A DNA stretch of 64,000 nt, from positions 372,001 through 436,000 of the forward strand of contig NZ_FRCM01000002.1 in NCBI RefSeq assembly GCF_900142915.1, given 5' to 3'. The notes under the pieces were generated by a model. That model made no database searches, was not told the DNA's origin, and saw nothing but the letters and a program-made list of their open reading frames with translations. This document shows positions 25,411-34,857 of the stretch, one piece after another. Source of the DNA: Mucilaginibacter sp. OK098 (GTDB taxonomy: Bacteria > Bacteroidota > Bacteroidia > Sphingobacteriales > Sphingobacteriaceae). The first letter of the stretch is position 1, and each line of letters opens with the position of its first letter. Made by a program: the position numbers and the translations under genes.

Positions 25411-25541
25411 GTTCCATTTTTGCACACGGAACACCCGGAACGTTGTGAAACATGCTGATTATCAGATACTTGGATAAGTGTTCCATTTTCACAAGCGGAA
25501 CACCCGGAACAGCGTGAAACATGCTGATTATCAGATACTTG
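25411..25541. repeat. Tandem ~69-bp repeat, two copies
   Basis: Copies start at 25411 and 25480. Shared blocks are GTTCCATTTT, CGGAACACCCGGAAC and GTGAAACATGCTGATTATCA followed by GATACTTG. A partial inverted copy (TACCTGATAATCAAT) lies near 25570. Each unit holds inverted GTTCC/GGAAC words, so it can fold. A short frame across it encodes only the repeat and is not a gene. Confidence 0.7.
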
Positions 25542-25650
25542 AGTTATATCAAAGATTAAACAACTGTAAGTACCTGATAATCAATCACTATATTACTAAC
25601 CTTTATATCAAACTCCCGTTAAATTAACCAGTGCTTTTTAATCATCTTTA

Positions 25651-25680
25651 AAAAAGAGCCGCATTGCTGCGACTCCTACT
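25651..25680. repeat. REP-like stem-loop, copy 2
   Basis: AAAAAGAGCCGCATTGCTGC followed by GACTCC folds as GAGCCGCA/TGCGACTC. It is a relative of the 25271 element with compensatory-looking changes (GTA/TAC versus GCA/TGC in the stem). Confidence 0.5.
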
Positions 25681-25806
25681 CAACCAAATTAACCAAGCTC
25701 ATATTCAATTACACTTTCAACTTTATCAGACCGGACTTTACTTACTTGTTGCAATTCCCCGGCTGACAAATTGCACTTAACAAATATAAATACTTTCTAA
25801 ACAAAA

Positions 25807-25916
25807 GTAAACAAATACTAAACTTTTTATAAAATTATTTTCTTATAAACTTACACAACACGCAATAATAAGGTCAAAAAGATTCAAGTCAATAATAATT
25901 GTTTAGTAATACTAAA
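25807..25916. promoter_or_regulatory. Promoter region of the phosphonate operon with two locus-type motifs
   Basis: In the 25228-26013 gap, GTAAACAAATACTAAAC lies at 25807-25823, and the palindrome TTTAGTAATACTAAA (arms TTTAGTA/TACTAAA) at 25902-25916. Both match motifs upstream of the sigma/SusCD operon and other locus genes. They lie 580-690 bp from the phnA start, so either the leader is long or the motif serves at a distance. The remaining sequence between them and phnA is the tandem repeat and the REP-like stem-loops. Confidence 0.5.
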
Positions 25917-25952
25917 TATAAAAATAGTTCCTCCAGGTTATCAGAAATCATG

Positions 25953-25987
25953 AAAAAGCCTTATGTTTTTATTCATAAGGCTTTTTT
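25953..25987. terminator. Bidirectional terminator after the SusCD/MPE operon
   Basis: AAAAAGCCTTATG and CATAAGGCTTTTTT form a perfect 13-bp stem with an 8-nt loop, flanked by an A run and a T run, 27 bp past the stop of the metallophosphoesterase gene. Confidence 0.85.
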
Positions 25988-26013
25988 CAATATGAAAGAA
26001 TTCACATCATTAT

Positions 26014-26916
26014 TTAAAAGGCATGCGGCTTATATACGTTTTTAACGCTGCCATCCTCATATAGTTCAAGAATGGCATAACCCGGAGGCGTTTCTTCATA
26101 ATATCCGTCGCCGGCAGATTTTTCATCACCTTTACCCCACCAATAACCACTCATTGCGCCATTGCAAAAATATTGTGTACCATTATAGGAGGCGGTGTCC
26201 AGTAAGTGATTATGCCCGCTTAAACATACTTTTACTTTATCCCTGTGTTGATAAAATAAAGTTTTCAGCTTTTTATAATCTGAATGCATGCCCCCTTCCC
26301 AAAATGGCGTTACACCCAGTATGGGGTAATGCGACATCATCAAAACAGGCTGATTTGCAGGTAATTTTTCAAGTTCGTCCTTTAACCAGGCAAATTGCTT
26401 ATCGTCTAAAGTAATAGATGGATTATTACCATCTAAAATAATAAAATGCCATCCAGATTTAGTAAAACTATAATACCGGTTTGGGATACCCAGGCGTTTT
26501 ACCACATAATCTTTACCATACATTTCGTCTGACTTATCAGGGGCGACCCACCATGGATCATGATTCCCGATACAGCTGTGCACTTCATAACCTTTTAATC
26601 CTTTGATACAATCATCCCATAAATTCCATAGCTCAGTAACCCTTTCGCGCTTTACGGTGTCATACGAAGCATCAAAAATAGAATCGCCTCCGTTCAGAAA
26701 AAAATCCACCTTTTCGCTTTTAATTACTTCCAGGCATTTCTTGAATTTTTCGGGCGCATCAAGATCAGGCCGGATGTGAACATCGGTTATATGTGCAATT
26801 TTTAATGCAAGTTTATTCTTTACATTTTCTTCCCTTTCAACAGCTTTGCTGCCTTGTGTTATTAAGCCCGCAGCCGCCAGGATACCTGCTTTTTTTAAAA
26901 CGTCTCTTCTTTTCAT
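26014..26916 (-). CDS. Exported calcineurin-like metallophosphoesterase
   Basis: The ATG at 26916 (MKRRDVLKKAGILAAAGLIT) gives a twin-Arg-like leader; the longer frame starts with TTG. 300 residues. Metal-binding blocks in order: ITDVHIRPD, NGGDSIFD, IGNHDPWW, MMSHYP and LSGHNHL, a complete two-metal active site. It is probably a periplasmic phosphodi- or monoesterase. It is the fifth gene of the sigma/FecR/SusC/SusD run, 27 bp after SusD, which ties it to the glycan being imported. In this locus the likely target is a phosphate or phosphonate ester on the glycan (inference). Confidence 0.85.
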   Translation of the reverse strand: MKRRDVLKKAGILAAAGLITQGSKAVEREENVKNKLALKIAHITDVHIRPDLDAPEKFKKCLEVIKSEKVDFFLNGGDSIFDASYDTVKRERVTELWNLWDDCIKGLKGYEVHSCIGNHDPWWVAPDKSDEMYGKDYVVKRLGIPNRYYSFTKSGWHFIILDGNNPSITLDDKQFAWLKDELEKLPANQPVLMMSHYPILGVTPFWEGGMHSDYKKLKTLFYQHRDKVKVCLSGHNHLLDTASYNGTQYFCNGAMSGYWWGKGDEKSAGDGYYEETPPGYAILELYEDGSVKNVYKPHAF

Positions 26917-26943
26917 ATTTTCCAATTTATGCTGTAGTTGCTT

Positions 26944-28701
26944 TTACCAGCCCGGGTTTTGCTTTAAATTTTTATTAAGCAATAATTCTGTTGCTGGTAA
27001 AGGGAAATAATAGTTTTTAGGGTCTGTGAATGTTTTTATAAGGTTAGGGTTAACCAGCACATTGCCGCTATTGCCATTGCTTAGATGAATGTCGGTACCG
27101 ACAACGAAATAAGAAACCCCTGCAACCGGATTAGAAGGCTTGCTGGTTACAAGTGCAACATCTGGTTGCCCGTCACCATCCAAATCATATGTTCCTAATC
27201 CCGGGAAATACATGCCCAAAAATTGTTGTGCCAGCAAAGGGCCAGCTCCCCATCTCATCAGGTCATCATAACGGAAGCCTTCGCATGCCAATTCCACTCT
27301 GCGTTCGCGGCGGATCTCCAGGATCACATTTTGCAACGAACCGCCAACATTCGGATAGCTTGCCGCTAGTACAGGATCTATCGCCACATTCATCATCAGG
27401 TGAGGCATGCCCACCCTGTCACGAAGCAAATTAACGGACAGATCCAGATCAGACTGTGTAAAGCTTCCTGTTCCGCCACCAGCTAATTCTGCCTTTGCCT
27501 CGGCATAAACAAGCAGCATCTCTCCGTACCGAAAATCAATTCCGGCATTATAGTTGGTATTATAGTTAGGCGTTGTTGGGTCGTAATATTTTATCTGTGC
27601 ATACCCTGTTGGGGCAAAACCCAGCGTTTGCGCTCCCTTCAGGTCGCCATAAACTACCGTAGGTTGTAATGCGGTTTGCATCATTCTTGGATCACGGTTA
27701 TTGAACTCCTGTGTGATCATCTGTGTTGCATAACCAGGCATTGAAGTGAAAGGCGTTCCATTTACCGTCAGGTATGAGTTCATCAGTCCTTTTGCCAGGC
27801 TCAATCCATACGCTCTCATGTTGCCATCAAGCGCGTTTGTAACATGGAGGGTATTACTGTAATAATAGCCTAATATTACTTCTGCGCTCTGCGGATCAGA
27901 CGGCGCATAAAATAAAAACAGGTTTAAGTAGTCTACTTTTGGTTTTCCAGTACTGTACAGCTTAAAGTTACCGCTTTGCATTACAGCTTGTGCAGCGCTG
28001 CCGGCGGTCTGTAAAATGGTTTGCCAACCGGCTATCCCCCTGTATTCTCTGAATGTCCCTTCATGCAACGCAACCCTGGCCATTAAAGCCTGCGCCGTCC
28101 ATTTGGTGATAGTACCAGATGGGCCGGTAGCGTTAATATTATTGACAGCAAAAGTAAGGTCGGCCATTACGGAATCCATTACCAGCTGTCTTGGATCTCT
28201 TCCCTTATATAAATCACCATCATCATTCGGCAGTATGGTTGATCCGTACCATGGCACATCGCCAAAACGCTTTACTTTATCAAAATAAAACCATGCCCTG
28301 AAAAACCTGACTATGCCTGCATAATGATTTTTCACCGCCTGCGAGGCATCTGCTTTTTTATAATTTTGCAAAAAATAGTTCACCTGGTGCAAATAAGTCC
28401 AGGTCCATCCTGCCTGGCTTGCGCTTGTAGGCAGTGTTAGCTGGCCCGCTACTACTTTATTAAAGGGATTGCTTTCGTAATTATCGCTTTGCTGGTCGCC
28501 CAATGCTACTGAATTACTTCCCGGCAGGTAACTATACAATCCGTTGCAATAGGTATTCAAATCGTTGGCATTAGCAAAAAAGTTTTGTTCGGTTAAACTT
28601 GATACCGGGTACCGGGTAAGAAAACTATCTTTTTTACAGGAGTATAATGATAAAATGCTCATCATCATACCTGATATAATAATTATATGAATCTTTTTCA
28701 T
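26944..28701 (-). CDS. SusD/RagB-family surface glycan-binding lipoprotein
   Basis: The ATG at 28701 (MKKIHIIIISGMMMSILSLY) gives a lipoprotein signal with lipobox LYSC. 585 residues. The SusD N-terminal pattern FLTRYPVSSLTEQNFFANAN and the YCNGLYSYLPG helix are present. The RagB-type middle has WFYFDKVKRFGDVPWYGS, and the C-terminal block reads ILEIRRERRVELACEGFRYDDLMRWGAG. It binds glycan at the cell surface and acts as the lid over the SusC channel. It lies 23 bp downstream of SusC. Confidence 0.95.
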   Translation of the reverse strand: MKKIHIIIISGMMMSILSLYSCKKDSFLTRYPVSSLTEQNFFANANDLNTYCNGLYSYLPGSNSVALGDQQSDNYESNPFNKVVAGQLTLPTSASQAGWTWTYLHQVNYFLQNYKKADASQAVKNHYAGIVRFFRAWFYFDKVKRFGDVPWYGSTILPNDDGDLYKGRDPRQLVMDSVMADLTFAVNNINATGPSGTITKWTAQALMARVALHEGTFREYRGIAGWQTILQTAGSAAQAVMQSGNFKLYSTGKPKVDYLNLFLFYAPSDPQSAEVILGYYYSNTLHVTNALDGNMRAYGLSLAKGLMNSYLTVNGTPFTSMPGYATQMITQEFNNRDPRMMQTALQPTVVYGDLKGAQTLGFAPTGYAQIKYYDPTTPNYNTNYNAGIDFRYGEMLLVYAEAKAELAGGGTGSFTQSDLDLSVNLLRDRVGMPHLMMNVAIDPVLAASYPNVGGSLQNVILEIRRERRVELACEGFRYDDLMRWGAGPLLAQQFLGMYFPGLGTYDLDGDGQPDVALVTSKPSNPVAGVSYFVVGTDIHLSNGNSGNVLVNPNLIKTFTDPKNYYFPLPATELLLNKNLKQNPGW

Positions 28702-28724
28702 TGTAATAATTTTTGAATTATACA

Positions 28725-31700
28725 TTAAAACTTTGCGTTAAGACCAAATGAATAACCACGCTGGAAGGGGTATACTTTCCCTGCACCCCAGCTACCACCC
28801 AATGCTTCCGGATCAAATCCTTGCGGCAAGTGGTCTGATTCCCAAAGGTCCTCCCCGCTGAAATAAAGCCTTAAGCGGTCAATACCTATTCTTTTAAATA
28901 AAGGCATGTTAAATGAATAACCTACAGTTAAATTCTTCAGGCGGATATAGGCTGCACTATACAAATATCTTGTTTGTGGTACAGCAAGGTCAACCCATGG
29001 TCCGTCGTCACCTGCACGCCAGCCTTTAAGGCTTGGGTAAAGCGCATTCGGGGTTTGCGGGGTCCAGGTATTGCCTACTATATTCTTATATACGTTATCC
29101 CAGGGTGCATAAAACATACTCCAGTAGTACCCGCTTGTGCCTGGCCAGAATGATTCTTTTCCTACACCCTGGAAGAAAATACTGAAATCAATATTGTTCC
29201 AGGTAAAATTACCGCCTACACCGAAATTATATCTTGGGCTGGTATTACCAATTACATGAGCATCTCCCGGTTTTCCTACCGTGCCATCACCATAATCAAT
29301 TTTTCCATCATGGTTCAGGTCGGCATACTGTATTTCACCAGCTTTGTTCCAATCATAATATCCCTGTAGCTTGGATTGATCGGGAGCTCCTTTTGCAGCA
29401 GCATCTGATTGAAAGATTCCCTTAGTAGTCATCCCCCATATATCACCAGGATGCTCACCTACATAGTAATCACCTCCGAACCAGAATTTATTGGGATTAT
29501 TATACCGGGTAATTACTGTTTGCGAATCCCATACGTTCACCCTCAAACCAAAATTAAAAGGCTTTCCGATCAACTGAAACTGATCATTATAAGCAATGCT
29601 TAAATCCCAGCCTTGTGTTCTCAGGTCAGCTGCGTTTTCCAGGGGTTGTGTTGCACCTAATACGGCAGGAAGCTGAAATCCTTTAGTGATCATATTCTTG
29701 GTATCCCTTTGATACCAGTCAAAAGTGGCGTTTAATTTGCTAAACAAAGTGATATCTATCCCGGCATCCTTATTATATACTTTTTCCCAGGTAAGCGTGG
29801 GCGACACTAAATTAGGTGCATAGACCGCTATCGGCTGAGTTCCGCCTAGAATATTACTGATCTGACCGGAACCGAGCGTGGGCGTAAAACTGTAATTACC
29901 CAAACTCTGGTCATTTCCCAATGTGCCATAAGAGGCACGGAGCTTTAGGTTACTCACAACCTTTGTCAACCCTTTGAAGAACGGCTCTTCGGATACCCTC
30001 CAACCTGCGGAAGCAGAAGGCAAAAAAGCATAATGCTGATTGGTAGGAAAACGGGAAGATCCATCATAGCGTGCGTCAACTTCCAACAGGTATTTATTAT
30101 CGTATCCATAATTCAGGCGGGAGAAAGCCCCTCTTACAGCCCATTGATAGCCATTGCCACTCACTGAAGGGGTTGTGCCTGTTGACTCATCAAGGTAACC
30201 TACGTTACTGCTGATCAGGTTATTATTAGAGGCAGAAAAATAATTATACTTGTTAAGCTCCTGGTTATAACCTATCATACCTTTAAAATAATGTTTACCA
30301 AAGGTTTTTTCATATTCAGTATAAATGTTGATAGCCTGGTAAGCATTATCATCAGCCCAGGCAGAGGCATCGCTATGGCCGGCATATGAAATTGCCTGGT
30401 TGGGGCCGGTTTCATAAGGCAATGCTACCTGGTACGCCTGGTTGTAATTATTGGTAGCCCTAAAGGTATAGTCGCCTTTAATCCTCCAGGTATTGTTAAA
30501 AAATGAGGTAGTAAAACCAATGGTATTTTGTGGTTCATTCGTTACCGTATTTCCCCGTCCGCCGTCCTGTAAGAAACCGAGGTATGTTCCAGAACTTGTC
30601 CAGGAACCGTCCGGATTTCTAGGAACCGATAAAGTGTTGGCGCGACCGATCTGATGGTACAAATCACCGGAGGTCCAGTCAGAAGTCCATAAAGAAGGAT
30701 AGTTATAAACAGTACGGTTATATGCCGAATTGGTATAAATATGCAGCCAGTCTGTAACCTTAAAATCCAATTTCCCGCGAATGTTAAAACGGTTGTAATA
30801 GTCAGGATTATAGCGAAATACGCCTGTTTGATTATTGTAATCAGCCGAAAAATAATAAGTGATCCTGTCATTTCCCCCACTCACACTCACATTATGGGTC
30901 TGACTGTTATTGGTTGGCTTATACAATTCTTTAAACCAGTTAGTAGCACCAAAATAATCATATACGTTAGGATTGGTTGGGTCCACTATAGTTGCAGGCA
31001 GGCTGGGATTTGCTGATCGTTGATGAGCGTATGCCGTTTGGGTAGTATTATATAAATTCACCCCGTAATAGCCGGAATACGCCTGGTTTTTAAAATCAAT
31101 TACGGTACCAGGATCAGTTACCACATCCGGCAAATTGGTGATTTTGCGAATAGCATAATTCATGCTATAGCTCACTTTCGGGGTTCCTTTTTGCCCGGTC
31201 TTGGTAGTGATCAGTAATACGCCAAATGCTGCCCTTGAACCATAAACCGCTGCTGACGCCGCATCTTTAAGTACCGTTGCACTGGCTACATCATCAGGGT
31301 TAAGATCATTGATGTTGGTTTGAACACCATCTACCAGGATCAGCGGGCTCCCGCCATTAATAGAAGTGAAGCCCCGGATATTAAAGGCAGGCGCCGCCCC
31401 CGGCTTTCCGCTGCCGGAAGTTATTGTTAAGCCAGGCAGTTCTCCCTGCAGGCCCCTCCCGATATTTGGTATTGGACGGTCTTCCAGCACCTTACCGCTG
31501 ATGGTGCTTACAGCCCCGGTCAGGTTTACCTTCTTCTGCGTACCATACCCTACCACTACTACATCATCTAAATTACTGGCACGGGGAGATAAAGTAATTA
31601 TCATTTCTGATTTATTATCCGGTTTCACTTCCCTGGTGTCATAACCAATAAATGAGATCACTAAAATGGCATTGTCATTCAAACCTTTCAATTTAAAATT

Positions 31701-32198
31701 GCCATTTTGATCAGTAACGGTTCCTTGCGTGGTACCTTTTATTTTTACAGCAGCTCCGGGCAAACCCTTACCTGTTTCATCTAAAACTTTACCACTTACA
31801 TCAATATCGATGTGTTTTTCAGGAGTGTTGTTTAAAAGAACACTTTGTTTTGGCCTCACAATAACAGCATTTTCTTTTATAGAATAGGTAAAAGGCTGAT
31901 TTTCAAAACATGCTTTCAACGTTTCTTCAAGGCTCGCATCCTTCAATTCTACCGATACAGGTTTGGCTTGTTTAATCAGCCTGATATTATAAAAAAAATC
32001 GTACCCGCTTTGGATCCTTATCTCATTGAATACTTTTTCAATGGATACATTCTTTTGGCTCAACGTTATTTTCTGAGCATAGCTGTTTGCGCTTACCTGT
32101 AATATAGCCGTGGTTAAAATAACTATTATAAGTTTCATTACTCGCCATATTTTACTTACGCGGTTTGTTTTACCGCATAAAATTTTGTAAAATTTCAT
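28725..32198 (-). CDS. SusC/RagA-family TonB-dependent glycan transporter with STN domain
   Basis: 1157 residues. After the signal segment (ends NSYAQ), residues ~45-115 form an STN domain (ISLSQKNVSIEKVF-type start with NEIRIQSGYDFFYN), the module that contacts FecR-type anti-sigma factors. A carboxypeptidase-regulatory-like domain follows (~130-215, GKGLPGAAVKIKGTTQGTVT). Then the plug (DVVVVGYGTQKKVNLTGAVS, PLILVDGVQTNINDLNPDDV) and a 22-strand barrel ending GYSFGLNAKF. The STN domain with the upstream ECF/FecR pair means substrate binding outside should switch on transcription. It imports the glycan product across the outer membrane. Confidence 0.96.
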   Translation of the reverse strand: MKFYKILCGKTNRVSKIWRVMKLIIVILTTAILQVSANSYAQKITLSQKNVSIEKVFNEIRIQSGYDFFYNIRLIKQAKPVSVELKDASLEETLKACFENQPFTYSIKENAVIVRPKQSVLLNNTPEKHIDIDVSGKVLDETGKGLPGAAVKIKGTTQGTVTDQNGNFKLKGLNDNAILVISFIGYDTREVKPDNKSEMIITLSPRASNLDDVVVVGYGTQKKVNLTGAVSTISGKVLEDRPIPNIGRGLQGELPGLTITSGSGKPGAAPAFNIRGFTSINGGSPLILVDGVQTNINDLNPDDVASATVLKDAASAAVYGSRAAFGVLLITTKTGQKGTPKVSYSMNYAIRKITNLPDVVTDPGTVIDFKNQAYSGYYGVNLYNTTQTAYAHQRSANPSLPATIVDPTNPNVYDYFGATNWFKELYKPTNNSQTHNVSVSGGNDRITYYFSADYNNQTGVFRYNPDYYNRFNIRGKLDFKVTDWLHIYTNSAYNRTVYNYPSLWTSDWTSGDLYHQIGRANTLSVPRNPDGSWTSSGTYLGFLQDGGRGNTVTNEPQNTIGFTTSFFNNTWRIKGDYTFRATNNYNQAYQVALPYETGPNQAISYAGHSDASAWADDNAYQAINIYTEYEKTFGKHYFKGMIGYNQELNKYNYFSASNNNLISSNVGYLDESTGTTPSVSGNGYQWAVRGAFSRLNYGYDNKYLLEVDARYDGSSRFPTNQHYAFLPSASAGWRVSEEPFFKGLTKVVSNLKLRASYGTLGNDQSLGNYSFTPTLGSGQISNILGGTQPIAVYAPNLVSPTLTWEKVYNKDAGIDITLFSKLNATFDWYQRDTKNMITKGFQLPAVLGATQPLENAADLRTQGWDLSIAYNDQFQLIGKPFNFGLRVNVWDSQTVITRYNNPNKFWFGGDYYVGEHPGDIWGMTTKGIFQSDAAAKGAPDQSKLQGYYDWNKAGEIQYADLNHDGKIDYGDGTVGKPGDAHVIGNTSPRYNFGVGGNFTWNNIDFSIFFQGVGKESFWPGTSGYYWSMFYAPWDNVYKNIVGNTWTPQTPNALYPSLKGWRAGDDGPWVDLAVPQTRYLYSAAYIRLKNLTVGYSFNMPLFKRIGIDRLRLYFSGEDLWESDHLPQGFDPEALGGSWGAGKVYPFQRGYSFGLNAKF

Positions 32199-32332
32199 AC
32201 ATTTGATTTGTTTAGATTTAAATGTTAATTGGTTAATTGCCTATTATTTAGCAGGTATGATCTGAATATTATACAGGGTTCTGATAGCAGTCAGGATCCT
32301 GTTTTTTTCTTCTGCTAATTATTATATAATTG

Positions 32333-33541
32333 TTATTTCGTAACTATTATCCTCCTTCCTTCAATCTTAAAGTGAACATTTCCGGTAGCTTCAATAATAT
32401 TCAAAACTGAATTGATACTCTTTGACCGGGATATTTTGCCCCCAAATGATAAATCGGGATCTTTATCAATCTTGTAAACAACATCAATATTATACCACCG
32501 GGATAATCTTCGCATTATACTTTCAAAATCCTCGTTAAAGCTGAAGTAGCCATTTTTCCAGGCAACAACATCTTCCGTATTAACATTTCCCACAGCTAAA
32601 CCTGCACAACCTAAAATGCTTTGCTGGCCCGGTTTAAGAATAATTGATTGTTGTGCAAGTTGATTTTTAAGGTGAGCCGCAATCTTTACGCTACCTTCAA
32701 GTAAGGTTGTGGTTATAGCATTTTCGTCGGTATAAGCATTTACATTAAAATGTGTGCCTAATACTTCAATTTCTTGCCTGTCTGTAATAACTTTAAAAGG
32801 TTTGGCCTTATTTTTTGTCACTTCAAAATACCCTTCACCGGTCAGTTCTACCTGTCTTTCACCGGTTGCAAATTGTGTAGGGTATTTTAATGATGAAGCA
32901 GCGTTAAGCCAAACCCTGGTTCCATCTGACAGGATTACCTGGTATTGTCCCCCTACGGGTGTTTCAATGGTGTTATAAGAGGGTTTATCTGTAGTTTCGG
33001 ATAAAGTTTTATCAGTATTTGCAATGGTATATATCAGTTGGCCGGCCGCTGTTTTAGTAACACGCAATTGAGCTTGTTTTGCTATTCCCCCTGTTTTAGC
33101 ATCGTCCAAATCAATCTTCGAACCATCAGCAAGGGTTAATGTAGCTTTATTCCTGCCGGGAATAATTTTGTTTTTATTAGCTACTGCTATAAGTTGTTCC
33201 TGTTGCTTTTTATAAATAAAGAAATAAGCCGCACTAAAAAAAAATACAAATACTGCTGCTGCAGCTGCCGCCCACTTTACAAATTGTTTTCGCCGGGGAA
33301 AAAGCCGTGGAGCACTTTCTATCTTATCAGCATTATATATGGCGTTTAAAATAGCGTCGCTTTTTTCAGAATCAAGATCCTCTGTTTGCTTTGGCGCTTC
33401 ATAAGCCTTATGAAGCAATTTTTCTGCAATGGATTCATTTTCCGGTAACGCCATTAATTCCAGCATTTCTTCCCGCTGCTCAGGAGTAGCGTCGTTATTT
33501 ATGCAAAGTTGAAATAGATATTCAAGTCTGGTTATGCTCAT
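32333..33541 (-). CDS. FecR-type anti-sigma factor
   Basis: 402 residues. A short cytoplasmic N-terminus (~1-80) binds sigma. One membrane span at ~90-112 reads FVKWAAAAAAVFVFFFSAAY. The periplasmic FecR domain follows (YNTIETPVGGQYQVILSDGT, RVWLNAASSLKYP, EVLGTHFNVNAY). The DUF4974-type C-terminal domain reads FEDIMRRLSRWYNIDVVY-like and FGGKISRSKSI. It receives the signal from the SusC STN domain and controls the neighbouring sigma factor. It lies 134 bp upstream of SusC, same strand. Confidence 0.94.
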   Translation of the reverse strand: MSITRLEYLFQLCINNDATPEQREEMLELMALPENESIAEKLLHKAYEAPKQTEDLDSEKSDAILNAIYNADKIESAPRLFPRRKQFVKWAAAAAAVFVFFFSAAYFFIYKKQQEQLIAVANKNKIIPGRNKATLTLADGSKIDLDDAKTGGIAKQAQLRVTKTAAGQLIYTIANTDKTLSETTDKPSYNTIETPVGGQYQVILSDGTRVWLNAASSLKYPTQFATGERQVELTGEGYFEVTKNKAKPFKVITDRQEIEVLGTHFNVNAYTDENAITTTLLEGSVKIAAHLKNQLAQQSIILKPGQQSILGCAGLAVGNVNTEDVVAWKNGYFSFNEDFESIMRRLSRWYNIDVVYKIDKDPDLSFGGKISRSKSINSVLNIIEATGNVHFKIEGRRIIVTK

Positions 33542-33635
33542 AATAAACCTTTTTCAAAGGTGAGTAAGTAGCTCCACACCTTTATAAAGTGGATCTAAAA
33601 CAGCATAGACAATTGTAAAAGACTTATGGGGGGTA

Positions 33636-34235
33636 TCAATTAAAAATAAAGTACAGGATAAAGGCGAATGAGGTTTCTTTTAAGTGAGCCGCGCAGAAAG
33701 TACGGATGCTCTTCATAGCCTGATCAAGATTCCATTTAACGGTTTCGGTCGAAACATTTAATTCTATTGCAGCTTCTTCTCTTTTCATTTCCTGCTGCTT
33801 AATAAGTTTATAAGTAAGCAACTGTTTAGGCGGTAAACGGTTTATCGCCAGGTTCAAAATATTTTGATATTCCCTTTCCTGGGTCAAATGGTCGGTATCC
33901 TGGCAATACGTAATTATCGGTTCACGGATAAACTGCAAAAGGTTTCTTTTTTCGCTTTGCGAATGCTTAATGGCATTGTAAGTAACATTTTTTGCTATTG
34001 TATAGATCCAACCTCCAAAATTGCCGATATGAATAATTTTTTCTCTGTTGATCCATACTTTCAGGAAAGTATCCTGCAAAATCTCCTCAGCGGTTCGTTC
34101 ATCTCCGGTTATTCTTAAAGCAGTTGTATAGATGTTTGGCCGGTATAAATCAAATAAGCGCTTAAAGGCCTGCTCATCTCCATTTGCTACTTTTAATAGC
34201 AAAGGTTTGTCTTCATCTATATAGCTTATTTGCAT
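33636..34235 (-). CDS. ECF-type RNA polymerase sigma factor (sigma-70 family, RpoE-like)
   Basis: The ATG at 34235 is used since the longer frame starts with TTG. About 199 residues. Region 2: AFKRLFDLYRPNIYTTALRI, AEEILQDTFLKVWINR and FGGWIYTIAKNVTYNAIKHS. Region 4: LAINRLPPKQLLTYKLIKQQ and MKREEAAIELNVSTETVKWN, a helix-turn-helix for -35 recognition. It has the typical size for Bacteroidota ECF factors paired with FecR and SusC. First gene of the SusCD operon; 94 bp ahead of FecR. Confidence 0.94.
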   Translation of the reverse strand: MQISYIDEDKPLLLKVANGDEQAFKRLFDLYRPNIYTTALRITGDERTAEEILQDTFLKVWINREKIIHIGNFGGWIYTIAKNVTYNAIKHSQSEKRNLLQFIREPIITYCQDTDHLTQEREYQNILNLAINRLPPKQLLTYKLIKQQEMKREEAAIELNVSTETVKWNLDQAMKSIRTFCAAHLKETSFAFILYFIFN

Positions 34236-34363
34236 ATTAACTAATGAATGTTGCAACCTTTGAATAGAAAACCTTTAAATGTATACCTGTCATACAATTC
34301 TCCAAAAGCATAATAATCAGCTACCAGGACCTGGCCATGATAACAGCTTAAATTTCAAGGAGG

Positions 34364-34445
34364 TGTTTAGTATATGTACAAATGTAAATGCCATTTGTTA
34401 AACAAATGTAAAAAAATAATTAACAATTGTACATAAATACTAAAC
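34364..34445. promoter_or_regulatory. Inverted locus motifs upstream of the sigma/SusCD operon
   Basis: GTTTAGTATATGTACA (34364-34379) and, inverted, TGTACATAAATACTAAAC (34428-34445) flank ~50 bp that contain TTTGTTAAACAAA-like words. On the minus strand TACATTTG (34386-34379) with TTTG 16 bp ahead is a plausible promoter, so the motifs would bracket it. A weaker relative lies near 34639-34655. The rest of the 34236-34857 gap is AT-rich with no gene seen. Confidence 0.5.
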
Positions 34446-34857
34446 TTTTTTTAACATGTGTTTACAAACGAAAACAGGGGATCCAGGAATTAAATTCAGG
34501 CAAAGGAGAAAAGGAGCAATTATATACTTAGCTTTAAATAAGCATGTTACAACATACTTATTTAAAACCATTGCCTTAGTGCACAAAAATTACCTTATAA
34601 AACAATGATAAACTAATTATTAAAAGTAGATTAATTTTGTTTACTAATGCTAAATAATTAATTGAGTACTAATGGATGCATGATTTTACTGAAGCTCTGG
34701 CTTACAGACGATTCATAACGGGTGGGTTTTTCTGTTATATTTTGGAACCAGGGCTTGCAGTAAGGTCTTGACAATTATGTTAACAGGCCGGATCTACCTG
34801 TTAGTATTCCGTGTAATTTCAAACGGTGATTAAAGAATTCGGGGTGAATTAGGGATC

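Noticed and set aside
25334..25522. A 62-residue minus-strand frame with repeats MFHAVPGVP and MFHNVPGVP
   Set aside because: It is simply the translation of the 69-bp tandem DNA repeat, with no start context or family similarity.
25411..25541. Possible CRISPR array
   Set aside because: Only two units of ~69 bp without distinct spacers, and no cas genes in the window.
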